A stretch of DNA of 25,589 nt from contig CALVJC010000061.1 in NCBI GenBank assembly GCA_944331945.1, forward strand, positions 1-25,589. Direction: 5' to 3'. Of this stretch, positions 5,961-14,131 are shown in pieces. Positions within the stretch are counted from its first letter, which is position 1. The number at the start of each line of letters is the position of its first letter. The position numbers were made by a program, and so were the translations under genes. This DNA is from an uncultured Bacilli bacterium. Its GTDB lineage: Bacteria > Bacillota_I > Bacilli_A > RF39 > UBA660. A model generated the notes under the pieces. It saw nothing but the letters and a program-made list of their open reading frames with translations, was not told the DNA's origin and ran no database searches.

Positions 5961-8900
5961 GATGTCTGCTTTTGGATTCTAGTCCATAGATGATCGAGTA
6001 AAGTCGTTAAATAATAGATAGGATGTTTTTCTAATTTTATAGTATCAAGAATAATGGTTAAGTCATCTAAGTGACTCTTAAAGCGGAACATAGTAGTAAT
6101 TTGAAAAGCATCCATAAATAGCGCTTCGGTATCAATTTTTTTGGTTGTTTCTTTGTCAAAATATAATTCAATACTATTTTTTGTTTGTCTTACTTTGGTA
6201 ACTGGTATTTTTTCTACTAATTTTTCAAACCATTCTTCATACATATAAACAAGCATGTCTTCACTGACTTGACCGAAACGGTCTTCTAGTTCGGCTTTAA
6301 TTTTCTCTAAAGATTCTTTACTATCAATGGAATTAATCATCCGGTGAATTTCAATTTTCAAGTCTTCTTCTTTTACGTAACTATCTTGAATATGTGTTGA
6401 AATATTTAATAAAGGTTCGTTTGAAGAGGTCTCTTCTTCTTTCTCCAAGGTTTCTCCTTTTAGTTTTTTGGTTTCTTCATTTAACATTTTTAAATAAAGG
6501 TCAATTCCAATACTATCAATAAAACCAGCTTGTTCACTGCCTAAAATATCTCCTGCTCCACGAATGGACAAGTCTCTTGTAGCAATGGAAAAACCACTAC
6601 CTAATTGGGTAAATTCTTTTATGACTTTTAAGCGTTTTTTTGCTGTTTCGGTTAAAATACGATGTGGTTGATACATTAAATAACAATAAGCTATTTTATT
6701 ACTTCGACCAACTCTTCCTCTTATTTGATAAAGTTGGCTAAGTCCAAAACGATCTGCATCTAAAATAATTAGGGTATTAACATTTGGAATATCAATTCCT
6801 GTTTCAATAATAGTAGTACAGATTAAAACGTCTGCTTGATGATGATGAAACATCATCATTTTTTCTTCGATTTCACTTTTTTCCATGCGACCATGAGCAT
6901 AAATTATTCTTGCTTCTTTGACGAGAGATTGTATTTCACGTACTTTTTCTTCCATATGTTCAATACTATTATATAAGAGAAATACTTGTCCTTCTCTTGA
7001 TAGTTCTTTGTATATGGCTTCACGAATGAGTTGATTATTTTCTTCAATGACATAGGTTTGAATTGGATAACGATCGATGGGTGGTGTTTCCATTAAGGAC
7101 ATACTTCTTAAACCAACAATTGACATTTGTAGGGTTCTAGGAATTGGGGTGGCAGTTAAAGTTAATACATCAATACTTGTTTTATACATTTTTATTTTTT
7201 CTTTGTGGGCAACACCAAAACGTTGTTCTTCATCGATAATTAACAAGCCCAAATCTTTTGGTTTGACATCATTACTTAGAAGGCGGTGGGTTCCGATAAC
7301 AAAGTCAATCGTTCCATCTTTTAATCCTTCGATAATACGTTTTTTTTCTTTTGGAGTGGTAAAACGATTTAAAAGACCGATTTCAATCGGAAAATCATGA
7401 AAGCGACTTAGAGCATTTTCATAATGTTGACTTGATAAAATCGTCGTAGGACATAGGAATAAAACTTGTTTGTTATCTAGAATGGCTTTAAAGGCAGCTC
7501 GAAAAGCGACTTCCGTTTTTCCATAACCTACATCCCCAATTAATAAACGATCCATCGGATGAGGTTTTTCCATATCACTTTTGATTTCTTCGGTAGCTTT
7601 TAATTGGTCAGTAGTAGGAGTATATGGAAATTGTTTTTCAAATTCCAATTGGTAATTATTATCAAGAGAAAAAGCAAATCCTTTTTCACTTTCACGCTTG
7701 GCTTGTAAAGCTAAAAGAGATGCAGCCATATCTTTTACTTTCGTTTTGACTCTACTTTTAACTTTCTCCCATTGATTTCCTCCTAATTTATAAATTTTTG
7801 GAGCAATTCCTTCCTTTCCGGTATACTTTGCAAGCATGGTTATTTTTTCCACAGGAATATATAATTTATCATTTCCTTGATAAAGTACTTCAATATAATC
7901 ACGTAATTGGTCTCCCTGCTTTAATGTTTTTAAACCGTTATAAATCCCAATTCCACAACGTTCATGCACCACATAGTCACCAATTTCAAGTTTATTTAAG
8001 TCGGTAATTTTAGTTCCATATTTTAATTTGGTTTTATACTTTTTATTTTGTTCTTGATATTGAAATAATTCATGAGCTGTTAAAAAAAGATAGTTTTGGT
8101 AAGAGAATCCTTCCGTCATTTCAAAAGGAATTAAATTTATTTTTGCTTCTTCTATCTTGTCTAAGGTTGTTTTTACAAATGGAAGAGATATCTTTTTCGC
8201 AAAACTTTCAAGTTGATAGTCTTTTAAACAAATGAGAATGGTCTTTTTCTTGGCTAAATTTTCTCGTAAATATTTTTCGATGGCTTCTTTATTTTCATGA
8301 AATAAAGGTAATGGCTGGCTTTGAAAATGAATTATTGTCTTTTCTTCATCAATAAGACTATCAAGGGTTAGGTAATGAATAGCTTCTTTTTGATAAATAT
8401 CTTGGAAGGAAAACATATATTGTCCCTTGAAATCAAGGTCTTTGTTTTGACGATATTCTAATATATCTTTTTCGATTATTTCATAATTGGTAAGTAAAGC
8501 TGTTTTATCTTTATAAATGGTGATAGGAGAATCTAAATACTTTTCGATGTTTTCTACTTTGGTGTATTCTGGTAAATATTTATTTTTTTGTTTTTCTTCC
8601 TCCATTTTATTGGAGATAAACAACTCATGACAAGGGAATATTTCAATTTCGGTTCGTGGTTCTAATGATTTTTGGTTCTTTTCATCAAAAGTACGAATAG
8701 ACTCGATGGTATCTCCAAAAAATTCAATCCGAATGGGATGATCTGAGGAAAGAGGAAATACATCGATGATGAAGCCACGGACTCCCATTTCACCAGTATT
8801 GGTTACTAAGGTTTGTCTTTGATATCCAATTTGAGCTAATTTTTCTACTAGTTCCTTAGGATCTAGTTCTTGGTTTTGACGTAAGGTTATTTTTGACTTG

Positions 8901-9265
8901 AAGTATTCTTTCTTACTCGGTAAAAAATGAAGATAGCCCATTAAATTGGTGATGATAATTTTCGAGTCATTCGTTATCGTTTCTTTTAAGGTTTCTAATC
9001 TTGTTATCAATAGATCTGGACTTAGCGCTAGAGCCTCACTGGTTAGAAAATCATCCATGGGAAAAAGAAAAACTTGATTGGTATAATTTTCTATTTTTCG
9101 AAAAAGCTGATTCGCTTCCATTAAACTAGAAGTTACAATTAAAATATTTTTACCTTTTTCTTCTAATAATAGGTTAACATAAATGGAAAAAAGCTCTTCT
9201 GGCATTCCAGTAAAAGCTACGTTTTTTGTTTCTAAAGTTTTAAATAAATGATTCCAAATTTTCAT
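5957..9265 (-). CDS. mfd: Transcription-repair coupling factor
   Basis: A 1102-residue DNA translocase that removes RNA polymerase stalled at lesions and recruits UvrA. Visible parts in order: an N-terminal UvrB-like region with TGEMGVRGFIIDVFP, a RNA-polymerase-interaction domain beginning LEIGDYVVHERCGIGIY (about residue 425), a RecG-like helicase core with Walker A GDVGYGKTE (about 578), DEEQRFGV (about 680), TLTATPIPRTL, and GRVGRS, then a C-terminal UvrA-binding module. It is slightly shorter than the Bacillus protein (1177). The ATG at 9265 follows AGGAAG and lies 8 bases after the pth stop. It is the last gene of the long dnaX operon, matching the Bacillus pth-mfd neighbourhood (the small fin gene is missing). 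Confidence 0.97.
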   Translation of the reverse strand: MKIWNHLFKTLETKNVAFTGMPEELFSIYVNLLLEEKGKNILIVTSSLMEANQLFRKIENYTNQVFLFPMDDFLTSEALALSPDLLITRLETLKETITNDSKIIITNLMGYLHFLPSKKEYFKSKITLRQNQELDPKELVEKLAQIGYQRQTLVTNTGEMGVRGFIIDVFPLSSDHPIRIEFFGDTIESIRTFDEKNQKSLEPRTEIEIFPCHELFISNKMEEEKQKNKYLPEYTKVENIEKYLDSPITIYKDKTALLTNYEIIEKDILEYRQNKDLDFKGQYMFSFQDIYQKEAIHYLTLDSLIDEEKTIIHFQSQPLPLFHENKEAIEKYLRENLAKKKTILICLKDYQLESFAKKISLPFVKTTLDKIEEAKINLIPFEMTEGFSYQNYLFLTAHELFQYQEQNKKYKTKLKYGTKITDLNKLEIGDYVVHERCGIGIYNGLKTLKQGDQLRDYIEVLYQGNDKLYIPVEKITMLAKYTGKEGIAPKIYKLGGNQWEKVKSRVKTKVKDMAASLLALQAKRESEKGFAFSLDNNYQLEFEKQFPYTPTTDQLKATEEIKSDMEKPHPMDRLLIGDVGYGKTEVAFRAAFKAILDNKQVLFLCPTTILSSQHYENALSRFHDFPIEIGLLNRFTTPKEKKRIIEGLKDGTIDFVIGTHRLLSNDVKPKDLGLLIIDEEQRFGVAHKEKIKMYKTSIDVLTLTATPIPRTLQMSIVGLRSMSLMETPPIDRYPIQTYVIEENNQLIREAIYKELSREGQVFLLYNSIEHMEEKVREIQSLVKEARIIYAHGRMEKSEIEEKMMMFHHHQADVLICTTIIETGIDIPNVNTLIILDADRFGLSQLYQIRGRVGRSNKIAYCYLMYQPHRILTETAKKRLKVIKEFTQLGSGFSIATRDLSIRGAGDILGSEQAGFIDSIGIDLYLKMLNEETKKLKGETLEKEEETSSNEPLLNISTHIQDSYVKEEDLKIEIHRMINSIDSKESLEKIKAELEDRFGQVSEDMLVYMYEEWFEKLVEKIPVTKVRQTKNSIELYFDKETTKKIDTEALFMDAFQITTMFRFKSHLDDLTIILDTIKLEKHPIYYLTTLLDHLWTRIQKQTS

Positions 9266-9273
9266 TTTTCTTC

Positions 9274-9840
9274 CTACTTTCGATGATTATATTGATTCAT
9301 TAATTCAGCAAAAGATAATTTGAAGTAATCATCCAATACTTGATTTAATTGTTTTTGTAATTGATCCAGTTTTTCTTGCTCCTCTTTGGTAAAATTTCCT
9401 AAAACATAGGGGATGGTGGGAATGTTTTCTCTTGTTTCACTAGTGATACCAATTCTTAGACGGCAATATTCTTGAGACTGTAAAGATTCTTCAATGCTTT
9501 TTAAACCATTATGGCCACCGCTACTTCCATGGGAACGAAGCCTAAACTTTCCTAGTGCTTGGTCCAAGTCATCACAAATGATTAAAATATCTTGGGGAGC
9601 AATCTTATAAAAGTGTGCAAATTTTACAACGGATTCTCCTGAATTATTCATATAGGTTTGAGGTTTTAAGAAGATTACATTTTCTTTGCCTACCGTTGTA
9701 GAATAATATAGTCCCTGGAATTTTTCTTTCCAAAGGGGATTTTTCTGTTCGAGATAATGATCTAAAACGAAAAAGCCCGTATTATGTCGTGTTTTTTGAT
9801 ATTCATGACCTGGATTTCCTAATCCAACAACTAATTTCAT
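9274..9840 (-). CDS. pth: Peptidyl-tRNA hydrolase
   Basis: Frees tRNA from prematurely released peptidyl-tRNA in the cytoplasm. The Pth family pattern is complete: VVGLGNPG at residues 4-11, catalytic His19 in KTRHNTGF, KPQTYMNNSGESV, the CDDLD aspartate and GSSGGHNGLKSIE. The length of 188 residues is normal. The ATG directly abuts the stop of rsmI, and its AAGAAGGTGAAT ribosome site is inside the rsmI 3' end, which suggests translational coupling. In B. subtilis this gene (spoVC) precedes fin-mfd; here mfd follows after 8 bases. Confidence 0.97.
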   Translation of the reverse strand: MKLVVGLGNPGHEYQKTRHNTGFFVLDHYLEQKNPLWKEKFQGLYYSTTVGKENVIFLKPQTYMNNSGESVVKFAHFYKIAPQDILIICDDLDQALGKFRLRSHGSSGGHNGLKSIEESLQSQEYCRLRIGITSETRENIPTIPYVLGNFTKEEQEKLDQLQKQLNQVLDDYFKLSFAELMNQYNHRK

Positions 9841-10668
9841 TTATTCACCTTCTTTTTTTTGTTGATACTCTTTATAAATAATTGATTTGGCAAGGCCTCG
9901 TTCTTCCGCTACCTTTTTCATAGCTTCTTTTGTAGAAAGGCCGTCTTCTATATAAAGATCAACATGTTCTATCATAGAAAGGTCCGAGAAATCCACTTTT
10001 TCCCTACTACCTTCTACAACTAGAACAAATTCTCCTTTTAACTCTATATTTTCTAGTTCCTCTAAACTTCCTCGATAAGTTTGTTCGAACTTTTTACTAA
10101 TTTCACGTGAAATACTTATTCTTCGAGCTCCAAATATATCTTTCATGTTTTTTAAGGTTGTCATTAAACGATGTGGTGATTCATAAAATATCATGGTGAA
10201 AGGATAGGCTTTTAATTTTTCTAATTCTTTTTTTTGCTTGCCTTCTTTGGCATTTAAAAAGCCATAAAATAGAAAGGGCTGAGGAGGTAAAGCAGAAACC
10301 GTTAAAGCCGGAACAAACGCAGTCGGTCCCGGTAAACTTATAATATTATAGTGGAAACTAGCAATATATTCAACTATTTTATAACCAGGATCACTAATTA
10401 AAGGTGTTCCTTGGTCTGTTACAAGTCCTACGTTACTACCCATTTCTAAATAATAAAGTACTTTCGAAGTCATCTCTTCTTCATTATATTCATGACAGCT
10501 AATGAGTTTGTTTTTTATATTGTATTTTTTTAACAACTTTTGAGTTTCTCTTGTATCTTCACAAAAAATAACATCTACTAGTTCTAATGTTTTTAATGAT
10601 CGAATTGTAATATCATCTAAATTTCCAATAGGAGTTGGAATTAAATATAATGTAGCTTTCTCTTGCAT
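9841..10668 (-). CDS. rsmI: 16S rRNA cytidine-1402 2'-O-methyltransferase
   Basis: A SAM-dependent methyltransferase of the tetrapyrrole-methylase fold that modifies C1402 at the ribosomal decoding centre. The N-terminal LYLIPTPIGNLDDIT and CEDTRETQKLL motifs, GTPLISDPGY, and SLPGPTAFVPAL are typical. The C-terminal part ends in a helical region with GLSTKEAMKKVAEERGLAKS. 275 residues is within the family range. Only 3 bases separate it from trmN6, and its ribosome site (GAAAGGAC) lies over the trmN6 stop. The coding sequence contains a palindrome, TTTCACGTGAAA (10101-10112), discussed under findings. Confidence 0.96.
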   Translation of the reverse strand: MQEKATLYLIPTPIGNLDDITIRSLKTLELVDVIFCEDTRETQKLLKKYNIKNKLISCHEYNEEEMTSKVLYYLEMGSNVGLVTDQGTPLISDPGYKIVEYIASFHYNIISLPGPTAFVPALTVSALPPQPFLFYGFLNAKEGKQKKELEKLKAYPFTMIFYESPHRLMTTLKNMKDIFGARRISISREISKKFEQTYRGSLEELENIELKGEFVLVVEGSREKVDFSDLSMIEHVDLYIEDGLSTKEAMKKVAEERGLAKSIIYKEYQQKKEGE

Positions 10669-10671
10669 TTT

Positions 10672-11349
10672 TTAGTCCTTTCTAATAATTGGGGGTAATA
10701 TTTTTAAACCTGGCCGGCCATTTTTTACTGCTTCTAAAAGAAAAACGGTAGCATTTCTCATTCTTTTGGGATGAACAAATTGTACTCTTTTTGGTTCTAA
10801 ATTGTATTTCTTTAGAGTTTTTACCAGTTCAAAAAATCTTTCCGTACGATGAATGAAAAGAAAACGCCCTTCATTTTTTAATAATTTATTTGCAGATTCT
10901 ACTAGTTCTTCAAAGGTAATTTCTAATTCATGGCGAGCGATGGCTTTTGCAGGAGAAGGATTTTTTAAAGATTTTTCTTCTAGTTTGAAATAAGGTGGAT
11001 TTGAAACAATTAAAGAAATAGAGTTAGGAGGAAAATATTTATCACTATTTTGAATCTTATCATGGATAATTTTAATTTGGTTTTCTAACTGATTCTCTTT
11101 AATAGTTTTATTACTTAGTTCTACTAATTTCTCTTGAATTTCAAAACCAATGATTTGGCGATTCGTTTTGGTAGATAAAAGGAGAGGAATTGTGCCGATC
11201 CCGCTGCCAAAATCAATTATTTTTTGATCATCTTTTTTTATATTGATGAAATCTACTAATGTAATACTATCGGAAGTTACGGTAAAGATATTTTCTTCTT
11301 GACAAAGATCAATTCTCTTTTGATTATGAATGATTGTCTGTGGTTTCAT
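10672..11349 (-). CDS. trmN6: tRNA1(Val) adenine-37-N6-methyltransferase-like
   Basis: A Rossmann-fold N6-adenine methyltransferase of the YabB/TrmN6 family. The SAM-binding DFGSGIGTIPLLL and the catalytic SNPPYFK (NPPY) motif are present, followed by the ARHELEITFEELV segment usual in the family. The B. subtilis orthologue yabB sits between ricT/yabA and rsmI, the same neighbourhood as here, though yabA and the GIY-YIG gene yazA are missing. The start at 11349 overlaps the end of ricT by 26 bases; a GAGGT lies somewhat far upstream (about 13 bases), so coupling to ricT translation is likely. Substrate assignment rests on the family. Confidence 0.9.
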   Translation of the reverse strand: MKPQTIIHNQKRIDLCQEENIFTVTSDSITLVDFINIKKDDQKIIDFGSGIGTIPLLLSTKTNRQIIGFEIQEKLVELSNKTIKENQLENQIKIIHDKIQNSDKYFPPNSISLIVSNPPYFKLEEKSLKNPSPAKAIARHELEITFEELVESANKLLKNEGRFLFIHRTERFFELVKTLKKYNLEPKRVQFVHPKRMRNATVFLLEAVKNGRPGLKILPPIIRKD

Positions 11350-12136
11350 TATTTTCTAATTTTACCTCGATTTGACCTTTATTTTTTATTTCTACTTTAT
11401 AAGTTTTTTGAAATACATCAAGAGAGACTACTTTTCCTGTTCCTTCCGCAATTTCCACAGTACTTCCAATATTAGGGAATCCTTTTTTTAATTCCGTATA
11501 ATTTTCATCTTCATAAGTTAAACAACAAAGAAGTCTTCCACATAATCCATTGATCTTAGAAGGATTTAGGGCAAGCATTTGATTTTTCGCCATGTTAATG
11601 GAAACACTGGTAAAATCATTTAAAAAGGTATTGCAACACAAAAATAAGCCACAAGGTCCAAGACCTCCTACTTTTTTGGCTTTATCACGAACACCTATTT
11701 GACGAAGTTCTATTCTTGTTTTGTATTTTTGCGCTAAGCTTTTAGCTAATTCTCGAAAGTCTACTCTAGCATCGGCTACATAACTTAAATATAATTGTTT
11801 TCGATCAAAAGTATAAAAAGAATCTAGAAAGTGCATATCCAATTTTAAATCTTGTGCTACTTTTTTGGCATATTCTAAAGCATCTTGGCTGTCTTTTTTA
11901 TTTCTGAGATGTTGTTCCCAATCTTTTTTACTTACTTTTTTTATAATTTTTGTTGTAATTTCAGGTAAATACTTCTCTTCTACTTCCCTTTTGGCTTCTA
12001 TAAGAGCGACTCTTACTCCTTGCTTGGTTTCTACTAATATTTTTGTATTTTCTAAAAGTTCGAAGTCCGCTTCTTCATAGAAATATTCTTTTCTTTTGTC
12101 TTCTAGTTCTAAAAATGTTATTTCTACTATTTTCAT
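11324..12136 (-). CDS. ricT: PSP1-domain protein RicT (YaaT)
   Basis: The central PSP1 domain is unmistakable: GLGPCGLFLCCNTF and INGLCGRLLCCLTYED supply a cluster of cysteines. In B. subtilis RicT forms a complex with RicA and RicF that carries Fe-S clusters, interacts with RNase Y and promotes mRNA processing, competence, sporulation and biofilm formation. RicA and RicF genes are not in this window. The 270-residue length is normal. The ATG abuts the holB stop, and its GGAGG ribosome site lies in the last holB codons. The order holB-ricT is the Bacillus order. Confidence 0.95.
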   Translation of the reverse strand: MKIVEITFLELEDKRKEYFYEEADFELLENTKILVETKQGVRVALIEAKREVEEKYLPEITTKIIKKVSKKDWEQHLRNKKDSQDALEYAKKVAQDLKLDMHFLDSFYTFDRKQLYLSYVADARVDFRELAKSLAQKYKTRIELRQIGVRDKAKKVGGLGPCGLFLCCNTFLNDFTSVSINMAKNQMLALNPSKINGLCGRLLCCLTYEDENYTELKKGFPNIGSTVEIAEGTGKVVSLDVFQKTYKVEIKNKGQIEVKLENNETTDNHS

Positions 12137-12967
12137 TTATACCTCCGTTAGTTCTAAAAGTAACCGATCTTGCCATAGCTTCATATTTACATTATAGCGC
12201 AACTTTTCTAAAGATTGTGTGATAATCTCTATTATTTTTAAGCATTCAATTAAAGTTAGAGATTCGTCTTTTTGATCTAATTTGCTTTTATAATATTCTT
12301 TTAAAAGAATAAGATTTTGCTCGGCAGTGGCTTTATCTTTTAAAATTCCTTCGTTATACTTTTTAAAATTTAGTAATAAAGGAGATGCTTTTCTTTCCTT
12401 AATATCGTTTATAAAATCTAATAAGGGATCTTCTAAGGATAATATCTCTTCTGGTATTTTATTTATTAAACTTAAAATACTACACCTAGATAAGATAGTA
12501 TTTATTATTTTATAACGATTATTTGTAATAAAAAGAGCAATAATATTTTCTTCGGGTTCCTCTAAAAATTTTAAAATGGTATTAGCAGCACTTGTATTTA
12601 ATTTATCTGCTTCATACACAATATAAACTTGACAAGTATCATAAGCTGATTTTTCTTGAAATTGATGCATTACAGACTTTAATTGTTCTTTTTTAATAAT
12701 ATTATTTTCTGGCTTTACTTCAATTAAATCAGGATAATTTCTAATATGGATAAGATGCTTTAATTTTGATAATTCTTCCCCACTTTCATTTTGTTTTGAA
12801 GTGTTGGAAAATAGAGTAAAAAGAAACATTTCTATAATGTCTGATACTTTTTTTTCCTCTAAGTTATTGGTTTCTAAAAGATAGGCGTGATTTATTTTCT
12901 TTTCTTGGATGGGAATGATTGCTTGTTTATAAAATATTGGTTGTTCTTTTTCTAGTTGTTCTAACAC
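12137..12967 (-). CDS. holB: DNA polymerase III delta-prime subunit (GTG start)
   Basis: Part of the clamp-loader complex with DnaX and delta. The protein has the AAA+ delta-prime layout: NHAYLLE at the start, YIVYEADKLNTSAANTILKFLEEP in place of a Walker B, and NTILSRCS as the sensor/SRC motif. The Walker A lysine motif is absent, as expected for non-ATPase delta-prime. The usual zinc-module cysteines are also absent. The reading could start at a GTG at 12976, but a second in-frame GTG at 12967 is preferred because the AAGAAGGTGAT ribosome site sits 6 bases before it and covers the first one; this gives 276 residues. It lies between bofA and ricT in the dnaX operon. Confidence 0.92.
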   Translation of the reverse strand: MLEQLEKEQPIFYKQAIIPIQEKKINHAYLLETNNLEEKKVSDIIEMFLFTLFSNTSKQNESGEELSKLKHLIHIRNYPDLIEVKPENNIIKKEQLKSVMHQFQEKSAYDTCQVYIVYEADKLNTSAANTILKFLEEPEENIIALFITNNRYKIINTILSRCSILSLINKIPEEILSLEDPLLDFINDIKERKASPLLLNFKKYNEGILKDKATAEQNLILLKEYYKSKLDQKDESLTLIECLKIIEIITQSLEKLRYNVNMKLWQDRLLLELTEV

Positions 12968-12981
12968 ATTTATCACCTTCT

Positions 12982-13167
12982 TTAAAACATAATTACTCTT
13001 AGTAAAACTAAAACAAAAAGCATGGGAAAGCCTAGAAAACTCACAGAAGTTAAAGTTATAAGATTAATGGGAATTACTAGATTAAAGCGAGTTGCAATTA
13101 AATTATAGCCATAAAGGATAAAGGCACTTAATATTACTTTTTTTAATATTTCAATAATTTTTTTCAT
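12982..13167 (-). CDS. bofA: BofA-like membrane protein (pro-sigma-K processing inhibitor family)
   Basis: A 61-residue protein with a basic head and two hydrophobic segments (about residues 9-25 and 32-60). The second segment, IPINLITLTSVSFLGFPMLFVLV, has the P-I-N...GFLG-P pattern of the BofA C-terminus. In B. subtilis BofA holds the SpoIVFB protease inactive until sigma-K is needed, and its gene lies just after recR, as here. The gene has a good AGGTGAG ribosome site. It is shorter than Bacillus BofA (87 residues), so it may be a reduced or diverged form; position supports the identity as much as the sequence. Confidence 0.8.
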   Translation of the reverse strand: MKKIIEILKKVILSAFILYGYNLIATRFNLVIPINLITLTSVSFLGFPMLFVLVLLRVIMF

Positions 13168-13204
13168 ATTCTCACCTAGTAAAGAATATGATGTTATTTT
13201 CTAT

Positions 13205-13801
13205 TTATGATATTTTTTTACGATCTTCTAAAGCTCGTTCTAGGGTTAGACTATCAATATATTCCATATCGGCTCCAATAGGAACTCCACTTGCAAGACG
13301 ACTAACTTCTACTTTCATTCCTTCTAGTATTTTTTTAATATAAAGAGCCGTTATCTCTCCTTCTACGCTTGGTTTTAAAGCTAAAATAATTTCATGAAAT
13401 TTTTCTTTTTTCACTCTTTCTAATAGTTTTTCTAAACCAATATCTTCTGGATTCACATCTTCTAAGGGGGAAATTAAACCAGAAATAACATGATATAGAC
13501 CTTTATAGGTTCCTAGTTTTTCGAAGAGAAATACTATTTTGGGATCTTCTACTACGCAGAGGGTTTGGCGATCCCGTTGCTCATTCTGGCAAATAAAGCA
13601 AGTTTCGTCTTCCGTTAACGTGTTGCAGATAGGACAAGGGTGTATTTTCTCTTTGGCTTGTTTTAAATTTTCTCCCAATAAATTAACTTTTTCATCATCA
13701 AAGTCTAAGATAGAAAAGGCCATGCGTTCAGCGGTCTTTTCTCCAATACCGGGAAAACTTTGAAAAGCTTCGATCAAATTTCTAATACTTTCTGGATACA
13801 T
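13205..13801 (-). CDS. recR: Recombination mediator RecR
   Basis: Works with RecO (and RecF) to load RecA on SSB-coated gaps. The helix-hairpin-helix PGIGEKTAERMAF (residues 16-28), a four-cysteine zinc finger (CPIC and CFIC), and the Toprim region with VVEDPKIVF and GEITALYIKKIL are all in place, and the C-terminal ASGVPIGADMEYIDSLTLERAL is the family signature. 198 residues is standard. The ATG has AAGAGGAAAT upstream and starts 11 bases after the ybaB stop. dnaX-ybaB-recR is one of the most conserved bacterial gene strings. Confidence 0.98.
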   Translation of the reverse strand: MYPESIRNLIEAFQSFPGIGEKTAERMAFSILDFDDEKVNLLGENLKQAKEKIHPCPICNTLTEDETCFICQNEQRDRQTLCVVEDPKIVFLFEKLGTYKGLYHVISGLISPLEDVNPEDIGLEKLLERVKKEKFHEIILALKPSVEGEITALYIKKILEGMKVEVSRLASGVPIGADMEYIDSLTLERALEDRKKIS

Positions 13802-13812
13802 GATTTCCTCTT

Positions 13813-14112
13813 TTAGAATAATCCTGGCATAGCGTTAGAAAATTTGCCCATTTTTTGTTCTGTCATTTTATCTACTTGTTCCATCGCTTCATTCATAGCA
13901 ATCATTATCATATCTTGTAACATTTCTACATCTTCTGCTTCTAGCGTTTCTTCTGTTTTTATTTTTACTTCTATCACTTCTTTTTTACCATTAATTTTCA
14001 CCGTTACGAGTCCGTTTTCAGCGGTAAATTCTGTTTTATCGATTTCATCTTTTACTTTCATCATGTCATTTTGTAATTTTTGAGCTTGTTTCATCATTGC
14101 TTGTATATTCAT
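13813..14112 (-). CDS. ybaB: YbaB/EbfC-family nucleoid-associated protein
   Basis: A 99-residue dimeric DNA-binding protein that sits between dnaX and recR in most bacteria. The N-terminal MNIQAMMKQAQKLQNDM helix, central beta strands (GLVTVKINGKKEVIEVKI) and the C-terminal helix with EQVDKMTEQKMGKFSNAMPGLF match the family. Ribosome site GAAGGA precedes the ATG. The exact cellular role of the family is unsettled (nucleoid binding; possibly linked to recombination). Confidence 0.95.
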   Translation of the reverse strand: MNIQAMMKQAQKLQNDMMKVKDEIDKTEFTAENGLVTVKINGKKEVIEVKIKTEETLEAEDVEMLQDMIMIAMNEAMEQVDKMTEQKMGKFSNAMPGLF

Positions 14113-14131
14113 TTTCTTTTCCTTCTTTCTT

